From: Leuctra nigra | Taxonomy: Eukaryota; Arthropoda; Insecta; Plecoptera; Leuctridae | Direction: 5' to 3' | DNA: 64,000 nucleotides | Assembly: GCA_934045905.1 (NCBI GenBank) | Contig: OW203766.1 | Location: 13,572,309-13,636,308 of the forward strand | Part shown: positions 22,074-34,600 of the stretch, piece by piece | Layout: each line of letters opens with the position of its first letter | Position numbering within the stretch: position 1 is the first letter of the stretch | The notes under the pieces: generated by a model | What the model saw: only the letters and a program-made list of their open reading frames with translations | The model's database searches: none | Told to the model about the DNA's origin: nothing | Translations under genes and position numbers: made by a program

Positions 22074-23887
22074 GCGAGCACATTCCATGGAGGCGGTGAA
22101 ATCGCGCGAGTCATGTCGTGATGACGGACACATTCGCGACAATGTCGGCGAGAGTTGTCGGTGGTCCGTCGAGGAGGTCGTCCAGACACATTCCATGGAG
22201 GCGGAGATGTCGGCGAGACTTGCCGGTGGTTCGTCGAGGAGGTCGTCCAGACACATTCCATGGAGGCGGAGATGACGGCGAGACTTGCCGGTGGTCCGTC
22301 GAGGAGGTCGTCCAGACACATTCCATGGAGGCGGCGATGACGGCGAGACTTGCCGGTGGTTCGTCGAGGAGGTCGTCCAGACACATTCCATGGAGGCGGA
22401 GATGACGGCGAGACTTGCCGGTGGTTCGTCGAGGAGGTCGTCCAGACACATTCCATGGAGGCGGAGATGACGGCGAGACTTGCCGGTGGTCCGTCGAGGA
22501 GGTCGTCCAGACACATTCCATGGAGGCGGCGATGTCAGCGATACTTGCCGGGGGTCCGTCGAGGAGGTCGTCCAGACACATTCCATGGAGGCGGAGATGT
22601 CGGCGAGACTTGCCGGTGGTTCGTCGAGGAGGTCGTCCAGACACATTCCATGGAGGCGGAGATGTCGGCGAGACTTGCCGGTGGTTCGTCGAGGAGGTCG
22701 TCCAGACACATTCCATGGAGGCGGAGATGACGGCGAGACTTGCCGGTGGTCCGTCGAGGAGGTCGTCCAGACACATTCCATGGAGGCGGAGATGACGGCG
22801 AGACTTGCCGGTGGTCCGTCGAGGAGGTCGTCCAGACACATTCCATGGAGGCGGAGATGACGGCGAGACTTGCCGGTGGTCCGTCGAGGAGGTCGTCCAG
22901 ACACATTCCATGGAGGCGGAGATGTCGGCGAGACTTGCCGGTGGTTCGTCGAGGAGGTCGTCCAGACACATTCCATGGAGGCGGAGATGACGGCGAGACT
23001 TGCCGGTGGTCCGTCGAGGAGGTCGTCCAGACACATTCCATGGAGGCGGCGATGACGGCGAGACTTGCCGGTGGTTCGTCGAGGAGGTCGTCCAGACACA
23101 TTCCATGGAGGCGGAGATGACGGCGAGACTTGCCGGTGGTTCGTCGAGGAGGTCGTCCAGACACATTCCATGGAGGCGGAGATGACGGCGAGACTTGCCG
23201 GTGGTCCGTCGAGGAGGTCGTCCAGACACATTCCATGGAGGCGGCGATGTCAGCGATACTTGCCGGGGGTCCGTCGAGGAGGTCGTCCAGACACATTCCA
23301 TGGAGGCGGAGATGTCGGCGAGACTTGCCGGTGGTTCGTCGAGGAGGTCGTCCAGACACATTCCATGGAGGCGGAGATGACGGCGAGACTTGCCGGTGGT
23401 CCGTCGAGGAGGTCGTCCAGACACATTCCATGGAGGCGGAGATGACGGCGAGACTTGCCGGTGGTCCGTCGAGGAGGTCGTCCAGACACATTCCATGGAG
23501 GCGGCGATGTCAGCGATACTTGCCGGGGGTCCGTCGAGGAGGTCGTCCAGACACATTCCATGGAGGCGGAGATGACGGTGAGACTTGCCGGTGGTCCGTC
23601 GAGGAGGTCGTCCAGACACGTTCCATGGAGGCGGCGATGTCAGCGATACTTGCCGGGGGTCCGTCGAGGAGGTCGTCAAGACATATTCCATGGAGGCGGC
23701 GATGTCGGCAGGACTTGCCGGTAGTCCGTCGAGGAGGTCGTCCAGACACATTCCATGGAGGCGGCGATGTCGGCGAGACTTGCCGGTGGTCCGTCGAGGA
23801 GGTCGTCCAGACACATTCCATGGAGGCGGTGATGAGGGACAAGTTCGCGACATTGTCGGCGAGACTTGCCGGTGGTCCGTCGAGGAA
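22074..23887. repeat. 65-bp minisatellite, about 27 units
   Basis: Tandem 65-bp units follow the form gagacttgccggtggtccgt, then cgaggaggtcgtccagacac, then attccatggaggcggagatg plus a few bases. Variation is confined to a handful of positions. Full-register units start near 22148. The first and last units keep an extra segment with 'cattcgcgaca(a/t)tgtcgg', apparently an older, longer unit. Variant units with 'gcgatgtcagcgatacttgc' start at about 22529, 23244, 23504 and 23634, all multiples of 65 apart, showing block duplication. All three minus-strand frames lack stops, producing long artefactual open frames. Confidence 0.97.
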
Positions 23888-24370
23888 TGAGGATCGAATA
23901 CAAACATCAATCGAAACGTTGGCACAAGGGTTCACGTGCCGCAAGGGTTCAATAAAGTTCGGAGCTATAAAGTCAAAATTAATCATCAGTCGTATTAAAA
24001 GGGCAATGCTGGACTGTAGTTTCGAATAAGCCACCTAAATTAACGAAAGCATTTTTTTTTTATCAAATCGCTCTGCGCAACTCTCATTATACATTCACAA
24101 TAGAAACGGTGGGATCAGAAGAAAGCTAACAAACTCTCCGAATTTCGCTAGCGACATGCTATTACATATCGGTGTGAAATACAAGTAGCCTCAAGATTTT
24201 TAGCTCTCAGCAAACCTGGAAAATTATGAATATTTTAGCAGATACCTAACATGAATTGATGCCCAATTTACAAGTACACCCACGAATTTGCTAAATAAAA
24301 ATCAGTAGGTAACCCTTTTTCACCATAATCCTAATACAAAGTTGCTGAAAATTCCCCCTTAGAGCGATTA
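23888..24370. other. Intergenic, AT-rich
   Basis: No gene or repeat recognised between the minisatellite and the TA-flanked element. Confidence 0.5.
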
Positions 24371-25106
24371 CCCTGCTGAAAATTCTTGCCAAGATCTTGC
24401 AAGATCTTGCAAGATCTTGCTAAGATCTTGTATTAACCAAGATCTTGCCAAGATCTTGCTAAGATCTTATCAAGATCTTGGATTTACCAAGATCTTGACA
24501 AGATCTTGGTAAGGTCTTTGCAAGATCTTGTATTAAACAAGATCTTGCTAAGATCTTACCAAGATCTTGGTAATATCTTGATAAGATCTTATCAAGATCT
24601 TGACAAGACCTAATCAAGATCTTGCCAAGATCTTGGTAAGATCTTGGTAATATCTTAATAAGATTTTATCAAGATCTTGACAAGACCTAATCAAGATCTT
24701 GCCAAGATCTTGCCAAGATCTTGCCAAGATCTTACCAAGATTTTTTCAAGATCTTGCTAAGGCCCTTAGGAAAATTTCCTATAGTATATTTTGAAGTAGG
24801 TATTCCAAAGTATTATGTAATAACGTGTAGTAAACTATAGTATGTGCTATAGTACTTGAAGTACATGCAAAAACTTACTCCATAATACCATAGATTACTG
24901 AAGTAAATTCTACAGTATCGGTGGTAAACTAAAGTATAAACTACAGTATTTTTACTACCGCTGAAATAGACTGTTTTTTACTCTGGAGTAAATATACTTG
25001 ACCTACTGTAGTAATTGTTGATAAATAAATAATAATAATAATTCTAAGTATGTACTATAGTGTTTTTACTACTTGCGATATATACTGCAGTTTTCTATAG
25101 TAAAGT

Positions 25107-25879
25107 CGAGGGGTGAACAACTAAAAAAATCAGTGTACACTTTGAAAAAAAATCAAAAAAAATCAAAAAATCAAAAAAAATCAGAAAAAATCAAAAAAAA
25201 TCAAAAAATCACATCAAAATCAAAAAAAATCAAAAAAATCAAATATGTAAAAAAAAAATCAAAAAATCAAAAAAAATCAAAAAATCAAAAAAAATCAAAA
25301 AAAATCAAAAAAATCAGACGAAATCAGAAAAAATCAAAAAAAATCACAGCAAAATCAAAAAAAATCAAAAAAAATCAAGTATGTAAATAAAAATCAAAAA
25401 ATCAAAAAAAATCATAAAAAATCAAAAAATCACAAAAAATCACAAAAAATCAAAAAATCACATCAAAAATCAGAAAAAATCAACAAAAATTAACTATGTT
25501 AAAAAAAAATCAAGAAATCATAAAAAATCAAAAAATCAAAAAAAATCAAAAAATCACTTAAAAATTAAAGAAATCAAAAAAAATCAAAAAAATCATGTAA
25601 AATTTTTTAAAAATCAAAAAATCATTAAAAAAATCAAAAAATCAGAAAATCAAAAAAAATCATAAAAAATCAAAAAAATCAAAAAAAATCAAAAAATCAC
25701 TGACAAAAATTAAAAAATCATAAAAAATCAAAAAAAATCATTGGCAAAAATCAAAAATCAAAAAAAATCATAAAAAATCAAAAAATCAAAAAAAATCAAA
25801 AAAAATCAGAAAAAATCAAAAAAAATCAAAAAATCAAAAAATCAGGTGTACACTAAAATGTCAAGTTGTTAACCCCTCG
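25107..25879. mobile_element. hAT-like element filled with (A)nTC array
   Basis: Starts cgaggggtgaacaact and ends agttgttaacccctcg, both ends also carrying gtgtacac. It is flanked by exact 8-bp duplications agtaaagt (25099-25106 and 25880-25887). Nearly the whole interior (about 25140-25850) is a run of 'aaaaaatc'-type words, which accounts for the Lys-rich open frame at 25073-25390. An 8-bp duplication suits hAT-type transposases, although the TIR is not a standard hAT consensus. It is the same terminal family as the 4.9-kb element at 48117-53027. Confidence 0.9.
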
Positions 25880-26414
25880 AGTAAAGTTATAGGGAACGTA
25901 CTTCACTGTAGTAATTCGAAGTATGTAGCTAGAGTACTTTGACTACCGACAGAATAAGTTTGCTATAGTAAGTTCTATAGGTAGTATATATACTTCATTG
26001 AAAATCTATAGTATCTCATCTGTAGTAAAGAAAAGTGTAATCTACAGTATGTTTACTATAGCCGATTTATATTGTAGTTTAGTAAATTCTGAAGTATCTT
26101 ACATTGACTTTTTACTACAGTATTTGTAGTAGTAAGGTATATAAACTACAGAATTTTTACTTCATTGACTTAGAAAATTTGCATCACATGATCTAGTAAA
26201 ATAAACTATAGTTATTATACTACAGAGCGTGAGCTGATATATTTTATGGGGAAATATCACAGATCAATTTACTTTATAAATAAATCTTAATATTTATCGT
26301 TTCTCCTATTTTATCATGTTAATAACAATATAATGATCCACTAAATAATATAAATATGTTCACTTAAATATGAAAACTCAATATGATCACTATTAGCGCA
26401 GCTAAGTCTTGTCT

Positions 26415-26487
26415 GCACCGGTGGCCTACTCGGTAAGACGCTCGACTACGGACCACGAGATCGCAGGTTCAAAACACGGCGGTTCCA
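26415..26487 (+). repeat. tRNA-derived SINE head
   Basis: About 73 nt of tRNA length, with a box A-like tggcctactcgg and a box B-like ggttcaaaac at the expected spacing. Box B is degenerate and stems are incomplete, so a SINE or pseudo-tRNA is more likely than a functional gene. Confidence 0.5.
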
Positions 26488-26818
26488 CGGGATTTTATAA
26501 TTGAAATGTGTAATCAAACCTTGTCCAATACTTCAGAAGAGGTTTCCCGAATGCAAATGAGTATTTATAAATATAGAAATTTTTATTTTTTTATGAAATT
26601 TTAACGTTTTTTTGGCAGCAAAATGTACAAGATCTTGCTAAGATCTTGCCAAGATCTTGCAAGATCTTGCAAGATCTTGCAAGATCTTGCTAAGTTCTTG
26701 CAAGATCTTGCCAAGTTCTTGCAAGATCTTGCTAAGATCTTGCAAGATCTTGTTTACAATATCTTGCTAAGATCTTGGCAAGATCTTAGCAAGATCTTGC
26801 TAAGATTTTTCAGCAGGG

Positions 26819-29800
26819 TAACTGAGCTTCTTGCCTAGGGCATATAAAGCATACCTTGTGTGTACGTACAGTCAAGGAAATATATTCGGTAAACGCTTAC
26901 TTTCACTACCCACCACATTTAATTGTCAGTGTTACGGGTCGAGGGGGAGGAGCATAAACTAACGTAAATGCATGGAATGGAGAAAAAACGTTTACCGAAT
27001 ATATTTCCATGGCTGTATATCTAGCATAGACGTAGTATTATTATGACAAGTAAAGTTAGTAAAGAAGATCTCACTCCCCCCACGGGCTCGCATGACTCGA
27101 ACTGTGAACGTGCTTGCTGCACAATAACACCGAGCAATGCACCACCTGCAGCGAGTGCAGCGTGATCCAAGCGTGGTTACCGTACACTGCAGACGCCCCA
27201 TGTGCGGTTGTTACATTCACTCGCCAGGTCCGAGTGTGACGGACAAACCGTTAGCGCAACATCGGTTATTCACAGCGATCAATGCAGTCCGAAACTCCAT
27301 TTCACGTGAACCTACATGAGACCATGGTTCAATGATATTCTTCTACGTGATCAAGTAACAACAATGACGCTCTACGCCAAACGAAGACGAATACGCAAAT
27401 ATTTTGCATGGATTTCGAGCTAAATAACACCTCAGTGCAAATTTTATAACTTCGATATTGTAAGATAATAGGTTGTTACATAATTCTGTGGATTCATTTT
27501 ATAGTTTATTTATTTGTTAGCACCCTTGTCTTAGTCACCCGCCTGAAGAAGCCGACTGCCTCGTCGGCGAAACGTTGCGAAATAAAAATGTACAGAGCAT
27601 ACCGCTGAATTTACCAAACTTAAACTCCAGATAGGCTATGTACCTACTACATCGGTTATTTTGCTAAAAGTAAAAAGGCAGAACGAGAAAGAAAGAAATT
27701 TATAGGTACTGATACAATTTTGATGTATGATGATTTATGATTGATAGGTAGGTACTCAATCTTGTACCTAACTTTGCGGTAGAAGACAATGTCCATTTTC
27801 TCGGTTTTACGTTGTTGTACTACTTTTGGAATCATGTAATCAATCCACTCTATCAGAGCATAATCTCTATGATCAGAGGACTAAATTGACTAAATGGAGT
27901 TTTCACAGTTATTATCTCATCCTACGAAATGACTGGTGCCACTATTTGATGATTGGATGAACGCATAATTACTGCTTTTTAAAGTACCCATGAAGCGTTG
28001 AAACGGACATCGGACCTTCTACCTCTGAGGTACAGAGCCGAGATTGTCCATGTTTCAGTCTGGTAATGACTCTGCAGCATCATGTCTGGAGACGTGACGT
28101 GGTCGCTGGGCTCCGGTGTCAGAAAGTGCACGCATTTAGCGGAGTGTGACAGCACACAGGTGTGTCTGAGCGAGCGTGAGTTAATCGCTCTGAGATTACA
28201 TGCAGATTCAGCAGGCAGACGGCGAGACCGACTTCCAAGATCCAAGCTTCCAAGCCACTTGCATGCCCGGCCTCGGCGAGACATTGCACACGTTCCACAG
28301 TCACACTAACAGTGGTAGACTGTTTAGAAACATACTCTAAATCGGGATTGTAACTTGCATTGTAACCGACTCGTTGAAGATAGACTATGTGCTAAAAAAC
28401 CTTAGTCGAGATCTTTCCAAAGATCATACCTACAAGATCTTCGTTATTTTTTTCAGAAGAGGTTGACTCTCATTATTTTCTATTAGATGATAGATCTTGT
28501 CAAAATTACTAGATTTTCCTTTTAGGATAGACAATAAAAATATCCTGAAAATCTTGCCAATATATTGGATTCAGCAGGGAAAATCAACAAAGTTGAAGCG
28601 TGTGTGTTATTATTTTACATAAATTATGAGCGGTTTCATGAATTACTACTGCTGACAATGGTTGGCAAGATCTTGATAAAAACGAGATAATTAGTATCAA
28701 AATCTTGTCAAGATCTTTCAGCTTCTGCTTTTTCAGATGACTCATAATAACATTTAGATTATGGGCGATCGACGCTTTCAAAGAGCAGATCGTTCTCCAA
28801 TTCAAGATAGAAGATAGAAGTGGCGAAGGTCTTGTTGATGTTGTGACCCTTCAGGTTTCACTTCATCATACTTCATCAAGGGAAGCCAAAATCAATTTCA
28901 CCCTCATTGTCTGGAAGTGAAGTTTCCCCTTCTTTTAGGGGAACTTAATTGATGATGATTGCTACTAATACCATCTTAATTAGATTTCACTCACGAAAGT
29001 AATTTCGTGTAAGGTACACTAGCTACGTCAAACATTATTGTCCGAACAAACACCATGATTTCAACATTCCTACTGATTACGCTAGACAAGCTTCCACTGC
29101 AGTAAGACATGCATTGTTTAGTCGTCACGTTTTTAATGTCGATCTGCGAAAGCGACCTTTTCAAAGTGCATCATTCATCACTCATCACTCATCAGCAAAC
29201 TGAACCAAGAATAATTTTATAATATTGGAGAAAGGAAGAGGGCTTTGAGGACATAAATAAACAGGCAGAATTTTCCACGAATTGTCTCTAAAAATAGGCA
29301 TTCCGGAAATGTCGGCGATGTTCGCGCATTGAAATCACCACATGTCACGGCACGAACCCCCCCTAATTCCAGGAAACAAAAGCCATCCCATAGGGTCCAG
29401 ATGGACGCAAGATGCTGTGCAGATGTGCTTCTCAAAGTGAAAGATGAGACGAACGAGAAAACCGGCAGAGGAAGTGAAATCAACTTGCCGGCGATTGTTC
29501 TTGACCGGAATCCACGCATGTAATAAATTACACTCCTGGCAACATTCTGCTGCACTCTAGAACACTGATTTGTCTGCTTTCTAAAGCATCTTGTTCGTCC
29601 ATGTATGTAATTCGTAACGAGTGCATTTTCATGTGAGAATACTCTTCGCTCGGCGTGGTTTGAATGTAAATCGTGCGAATCTAGGACTATGTAAATCGTG
29701 TTGTTAGTTATCATCCACGTCGAAGTCAGGTAAAATATGAAGACATTGTCTTCTGAGGTGTAAAAATCCAGTACAATTTCTCACCCTGAAAACAAACAGC

Positions 29801-31525
29801 GCGCCCCTTCACTTACATTCTCTTTGAGAGAGAAATGCCGTTTGAATAGAGTCTCTGGTCGCGTATGATCGAGTTTCAATTGATCAATACCAAAATAATG
29901 AATTATCGATCGACTTTAAAAAATAGTTCAACCAAATCCATACGAAAGTAGATATAGGGAATAGAAGATATAACAGTAGATATGAACTTGTAGCATACGA
30001 AGTTGATTTACAAATGTTCAACAAGTGGGCGGCATGGGCAAAGGGTACCAATGTATTACACCAACGATATAGCATAGAAAGCAACAGGTTATCTTTGAAT
30101 GGCAAACGCCTACAAAATACACCCTTGTGCAAGTTGTGAAGATGAAATCATAATACTTCAAAGTGAAATTTGTCGTTTCATTTATGATAAGATAAATAAT
30201 TCGAAACACTTTCGGCAAATATTGGTATTGGTGACGGCCGAATTCATTGAGCGAGCCAAGAGGTTGGTTGTTGGAACAAGAGTTGACTGATCTGATCTCG
30301 GTAATAAAACGAATGACCTTGGCATTTCTTGTTCGCCTGAGGGACGGCCACCCTGCATGTAATTACACCTCACCAGTTTCCAGCTTTCGAAGATATGATA
30401 ACGGTTCAATGAATGTAACAACAAGAAACTATTTAGTTATCAATAAATATGTATCAATCGTTCAGATAAAAACGTCTTGAGATTATTATGGCGCGATAAA
30501 CTGTCAACTGTCAGAAAAAACGCATGGCTTGTTATCAAGTTTGCGGTTAAGCTATAAACAAATTTGAATGATAAGCCGAAGCGTGTTCTACACGTGAGTT
30601 TTAGTTGTCTCAAAGAAAAGGAACAATTTGATTGTTTTTGTTTGAAACGAAAGAAGTCCAGCGAAGGCCGGTGAGGTGGAGGCCTAAACGTGACACTCCC
30701 CGCTCTAACCAGACGCAACAGTAGATATATACGTGGAAAAAGTAAAGAAAATAAGTATATTTACCCTTCAGTGGCTGTAAAATATCCAACTGCTGCCCGC
30801 GAATAGTGTCCACTGTTAAAGGCACACGCTTATCACTCACTGATTTATGTGTAAAGTAAGGATATTCACTAGAAACCACTTGTCGCTGCGCACACTCATT
30901 TGCACGTATTCAACTGACAACAATGCCCGTCGGCAAGAGGCGCCACGGCAGGTGCTGTGATTTCAGAACCCGTGCTGCCATCTGTGTGGAAACATTTCAA
31001 CCGCGTTCACCCAGTTGGCAGCGCGCAAAATTCAAACTGTTCTGAGTAATATCAGGGGCTTAGATCAAAGAACAAAGAAGCTAAAACACAGTGGAGTTAT
31101 CTTCCTAGATTCTACAAAATGTATATATTCTAGGCATTGTTTTGGTGTTGATCTATGCCAACTGCTTTTGTATTTTATTGCATCAATATTTTTTCTTATT
31201 CTGGAATGCAAAATAATTCCGAGTTGTTGACAAGTTTTGCTAAACACCTCAAAAAATATTTGCACATTTTGCTTTTATGCTTTCTAAGACCAGAGCTGAT
31301 ATTAAATTAAAATTATTAATAAAGTACATGACAAGATACCATGTTTTCTATTTCTTATATATTCCAAATTTCTTATATTGCCCCAAGTTGTGAAACATGT
31401 ATTAAATAAATAAATAAAATTAGCAGATGGTAGGGAATGGGAAGAAAAACAAAAAAACACGATTTGCCAATCTTCAAAACATTCTTTATAGTTTCAAGAA
31501 GAACAGGGTGATGAAAACAATAAAG
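26819..31525. other. Intergenic region downstream of RpL18A
   Basis: No recognised gene. Noted are a hammerhead-like word cluster at 27543-27573, a GC-richer stretch at 28080-28310, a decayed relative of the AAGATCTTG element (about 28395-28735, with ttcagcaggg at 28569-28578), and a minus-strand open segment near 30765-30890. A tRNA-like box B on the minus strand lies near 27085. 'accttctacctctgaggtac' near 28016 recurs, inverted, at 47645. Confidence 0.4.
27543..27573 (+). ncRNA. Hammerhead-like motif of a retroelement
   Basis: CTGAAGA (fits CUGANGA) is followed by an unpaired A, a perfect 6-bp stem gccgac/gtcggc with loop tgcctc, and then GAAAC. This matches the core and stem II of hammerhead motifs known from Penelope-like elements. 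The extra A before stem II and the lack of an obvious stem III/cleavage site leave activity doubtful. Confidence 0.35.
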
Positions 31526-31675
31526 TTACATGAAATAAGTCCTCGGCTTCTTGAATGAGAACCTCGGCAGTTGGTTCTTGTGGCCTATCCTCGTCGGCAG
31601 GGGGAACTTGATCTTCGAGTCGTGGAATTGCTTCACCAGCGGTCGGCGGCAGCTGCCAGCCTTCACTTGCTCCAC
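31526..31675 (-). CDS. RpL18A: RpL18A coding exon 4
   Basis: Forty-nine codons and a TAA, from [20 protein letters not shown] to KKPRTYFM. The carboxyl end has the usual family length. It is separated from exon 3 by a transposon-rich 3.4-kb intron (31676-35053). Confidence 0.97.
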   Translation of the reverse strand: MEQVKAGSCRRPLVKQFHDSKIKFPLPTRIGHKNQLPRFSFKKPRTYFM

Positions 31676-34600
31676 CTGGAGAGTAGAAAGAACATCGGTG
31701 AAACAGAAGTACTAATAAACCAACAAAAGATTCATCTACAGTGGATTTGGACCGAACTATGCAGCGCGTCGGTCAATAGGGAAGCCTCATGAAATTTAAT
31801 TGCAGTAAATTTGAAACATCCTAATGTATCATAACCTAATGCAAAATTTCCATAACTAAAAATCTATTTCAAAAGGTATTCACATTTTGACATTTTGGGA
31901 AAGAGAGGAGGGAAAGTGCAGAGAATCGGGGCCCTATTCAAGGACTTTTAAATTCCCAATTCTGATGAAATTCGATTTCATGCAATGTTAATCGTTATTA
32001 TTGCCATGACCGGATTACATCAGAAAAGGAATTGGGAAAACGTTCTAGAATAGACCTCCAGGATTGGGATGTTGTTTTCAAGTCACCAACAATGTGTTAC
32101 CAAGGTGATACTTTGTTGCCATGGCAAATTACGAATTACGACATCAAAGTCAATTTTCATTTTTTAAAATGAGAAGAAAAGTACATATTAAATTTGAAAA
32201 TTAATTCTTGGAAAACTATTTATCCCACCTACAACAAAGTAATATCTAACGTGTGTTCAGGCACATCACAACTTTAATAAAATAATCATTTTTCTAAAAT
32301 CTAATTTTCACGTGAATTCCCCATTGCCAAAACAAAACACCAACAAATTTGGGGTTCTCTTTATGTCGATGCATATTCCTGTCCAAATGCAATGTACATT
32401 CATAACTTGTCAAAGACACCACACTAAGAACAAGAGTGAATATAAAAAGTAAATGAAGGGGGGGCACCTCAACAACAACAACAACAACAAACTAAACGTT
32501 TTAATATTTAAATTCATTCATAATAGGTAACCATTAATCGAACTACTCAGGAAAGTCATTCATTGCAATTCAAAACCCGTTACACCGATAGCAACTAAAA
32601 TGGTACGTTCTTGTCTTGTTGGTTGGTAGTCTTGTTTCTTGTGAAACAACATTTTGACCAAATTTTATCAGTCAATGGGCGGGCAGTAAAAAAATATGTG
32701 CGCATGTGTCTGCTTTTATCCAGATGTTGGAGTGATAGTACAGATTTGACAGTTTTTCAGATCGATTATACTGTTGCACAAATGTAATTTATGTGTGCAT
32801 AGGTAGGTAGGTAATAGGTACTACAAAATATTAAAGCACCGAGCATTGGATATAAAAATGAGCTATTACGTAATAACATTCATTTACTGCCTTTTAGCTT
32901 TCGCAAGCACATCTTACAATGTCAACAATAAGCGATTAATTATTGTTATAATATCAAAGTACTATGTATAAGTTAGTCAATTATATCAATTGTTAGTTCG
33001 TTTTGTAAGCAAATCTAAAAAAGTTTATCACCACAGACACAAAATCATCAAAATAGAACACAGTAAATATTAAGTCAAATTCTGGTGCCAATTGCATTGC
33101 CCTGAGTCAATCTCAGAGGTTTGTCTCAAACACTTACACAATGCTATGAATATTGATGCTCCGCAGCAGATAGTGTACCAACATAAAGTCCTAAATGTAT
33201 AGTAATGGCTAGTGGAGTGGCGACAACAATACGCCCAACAACAATACGAAGAGAGAAGGGATGCCTTGAAAATGATTACTAGCACTAGCATCATGTATTG
33301 AGGATCTCAACCAGTCTGCTGCATGGGGGCTAGTTCCATCTCTTCCGGCATTAGCTAACAAACGTACCTACAATGTCCCGATACGGATAAAACCTTGGCA
33401 GCAGCCAATGAAACACACCCATCTTTCAAGTCCACTTTAAGCTCAAGTTAACTATATCTTACTCATCCTGACTAGTGATGTAATATTCCCGGGAATTTAT
33501 TTTTTCGGGAATATTCCCGGGAATATTCCCCAAACCGGGAATTTATTGGGAATTTACTACAGGGATGAGAAAACATTAAGAGAAAACATTATTAAAGCAT
33601 GTTTATGTTATGAGATGTCATAAGACAGGGGTTGGCAACCTGCGGCTCCTTGGTGGGTTTTGAATGGCTCTTTATAATTTAAATAAAGATCTGGAATCGA
33701 AAACTTTGAAAATTCGAAGAAAAAAAAAACGCCATGCGGGGGATGTTGTAGGATTGAGTTTGTTCAGTCCCTATATCACATCTTAGAAATTGTTGAAATT
33801 CTTTAAAAAACGCCCTGCGTCAAAATAGCAGAATAAACTAGTAATTCAATTGATTATTTTCGGTGTATTATATTTGATTGCCTCCTGCAGCTCGCATTAT
33901 TATCTAATTTATAAATTTTTCGGAAATTGACTCCCGTCACCAAAAAAGGTTACCGACCCCTGTCATAAGATATCAAGAAAATTCGTGACAAAAAAGAGAA
34001 TACTACAAAATAAGAACATTATAATTTTAATTTATAATAAAAAAGTAAATTCCCGATTTGGGGAATATTCCCCAAATTTGCTCGGGAATATTCCCGGGAA
34101 CGGGGAATATTCCCGCTGGGCATCACTAATCCTGACCAGTCCTTAAACATGGTACACACTGTCAATCAACTCTCAAGAGCCGAGTGGAGAGCAGCTCTCT
34201 CATTGGCTGATAGCTGTCACGTGACCTAATTCTCCTCTCCGATATTCGATCATGATTGAATAGCAGAGTTGAATTAGTTCATGATCGAAAATGAAGAGAG
34301 CTCCTTGACAGTGTGTCCGCACTTTTAGTAATGTTCCTGAATCCCAAGCCAAGCTACAGTGCATTTTTACATTGTCAGACTTGCGTACGTAATTACATTT
34401 TTAGATCAAAATTAAATTGATAACATTTTAAATGGTCTGCACTTTTTAATGTTTAGCTAGCGCATCCAGTTCCTGTGTATTATTATTTGACCTGTCACTT
34501 ATGTTGCAAAAGAATAATATTCAACAGGTAGGATTCATTTGCGACGTCCAGCATTATAAGTACCTATACCAAATACATTAATAATAGTAACCTTCGGTTA

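Larger units (their letters stand above)
24371..26818. mobile_element. Nested TIR element with AAGATCTTG arrays
   Basis: The ends ccctgctgaaaattcttgcc and the complementary form of gctaagatttttcagcaggg are inverted repeats, each flanked by TA (24369-24370 and 26819-26820). Directly inside both ends are arrays of the palindromic word aagatctt(g) (24385-24765 and 26626-26805). Further in lies a zone of reiterated 'actatag/ctacagta' words (about 24780-25098 and 25888-26230), and in its middle a separate element (25107-25879) with its own 8-bp duplication. A tRNA-like SINE head lies at 26415-26487. No transposase is seen. TA duplication would suit Tc1/mariner-type insertion. Confidence 0.85.

Noticed and set aside
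10781..23887. CRISPR array
   Set aside because: Units are contiguous with no unique spacers, and the DNA is eukaryotic.
21860..24034. Many long open frames in the 22-24 kb array
   Set aside because: Products of the 65-bp tandem unit cycling through frames; the peptides are repeats of the same DNA.
25073..25390. Lys-rich 105-residue protein
   Set aside because: Translation of an aaaaaatc microsatellite-like array inside a transposon.
20221..26487. Functional tRNA genes
   Set aside because: Only box B, or a weak box A/B pair, is present at 20.2 and 26.4 kb; no cloverleaf can be closed.
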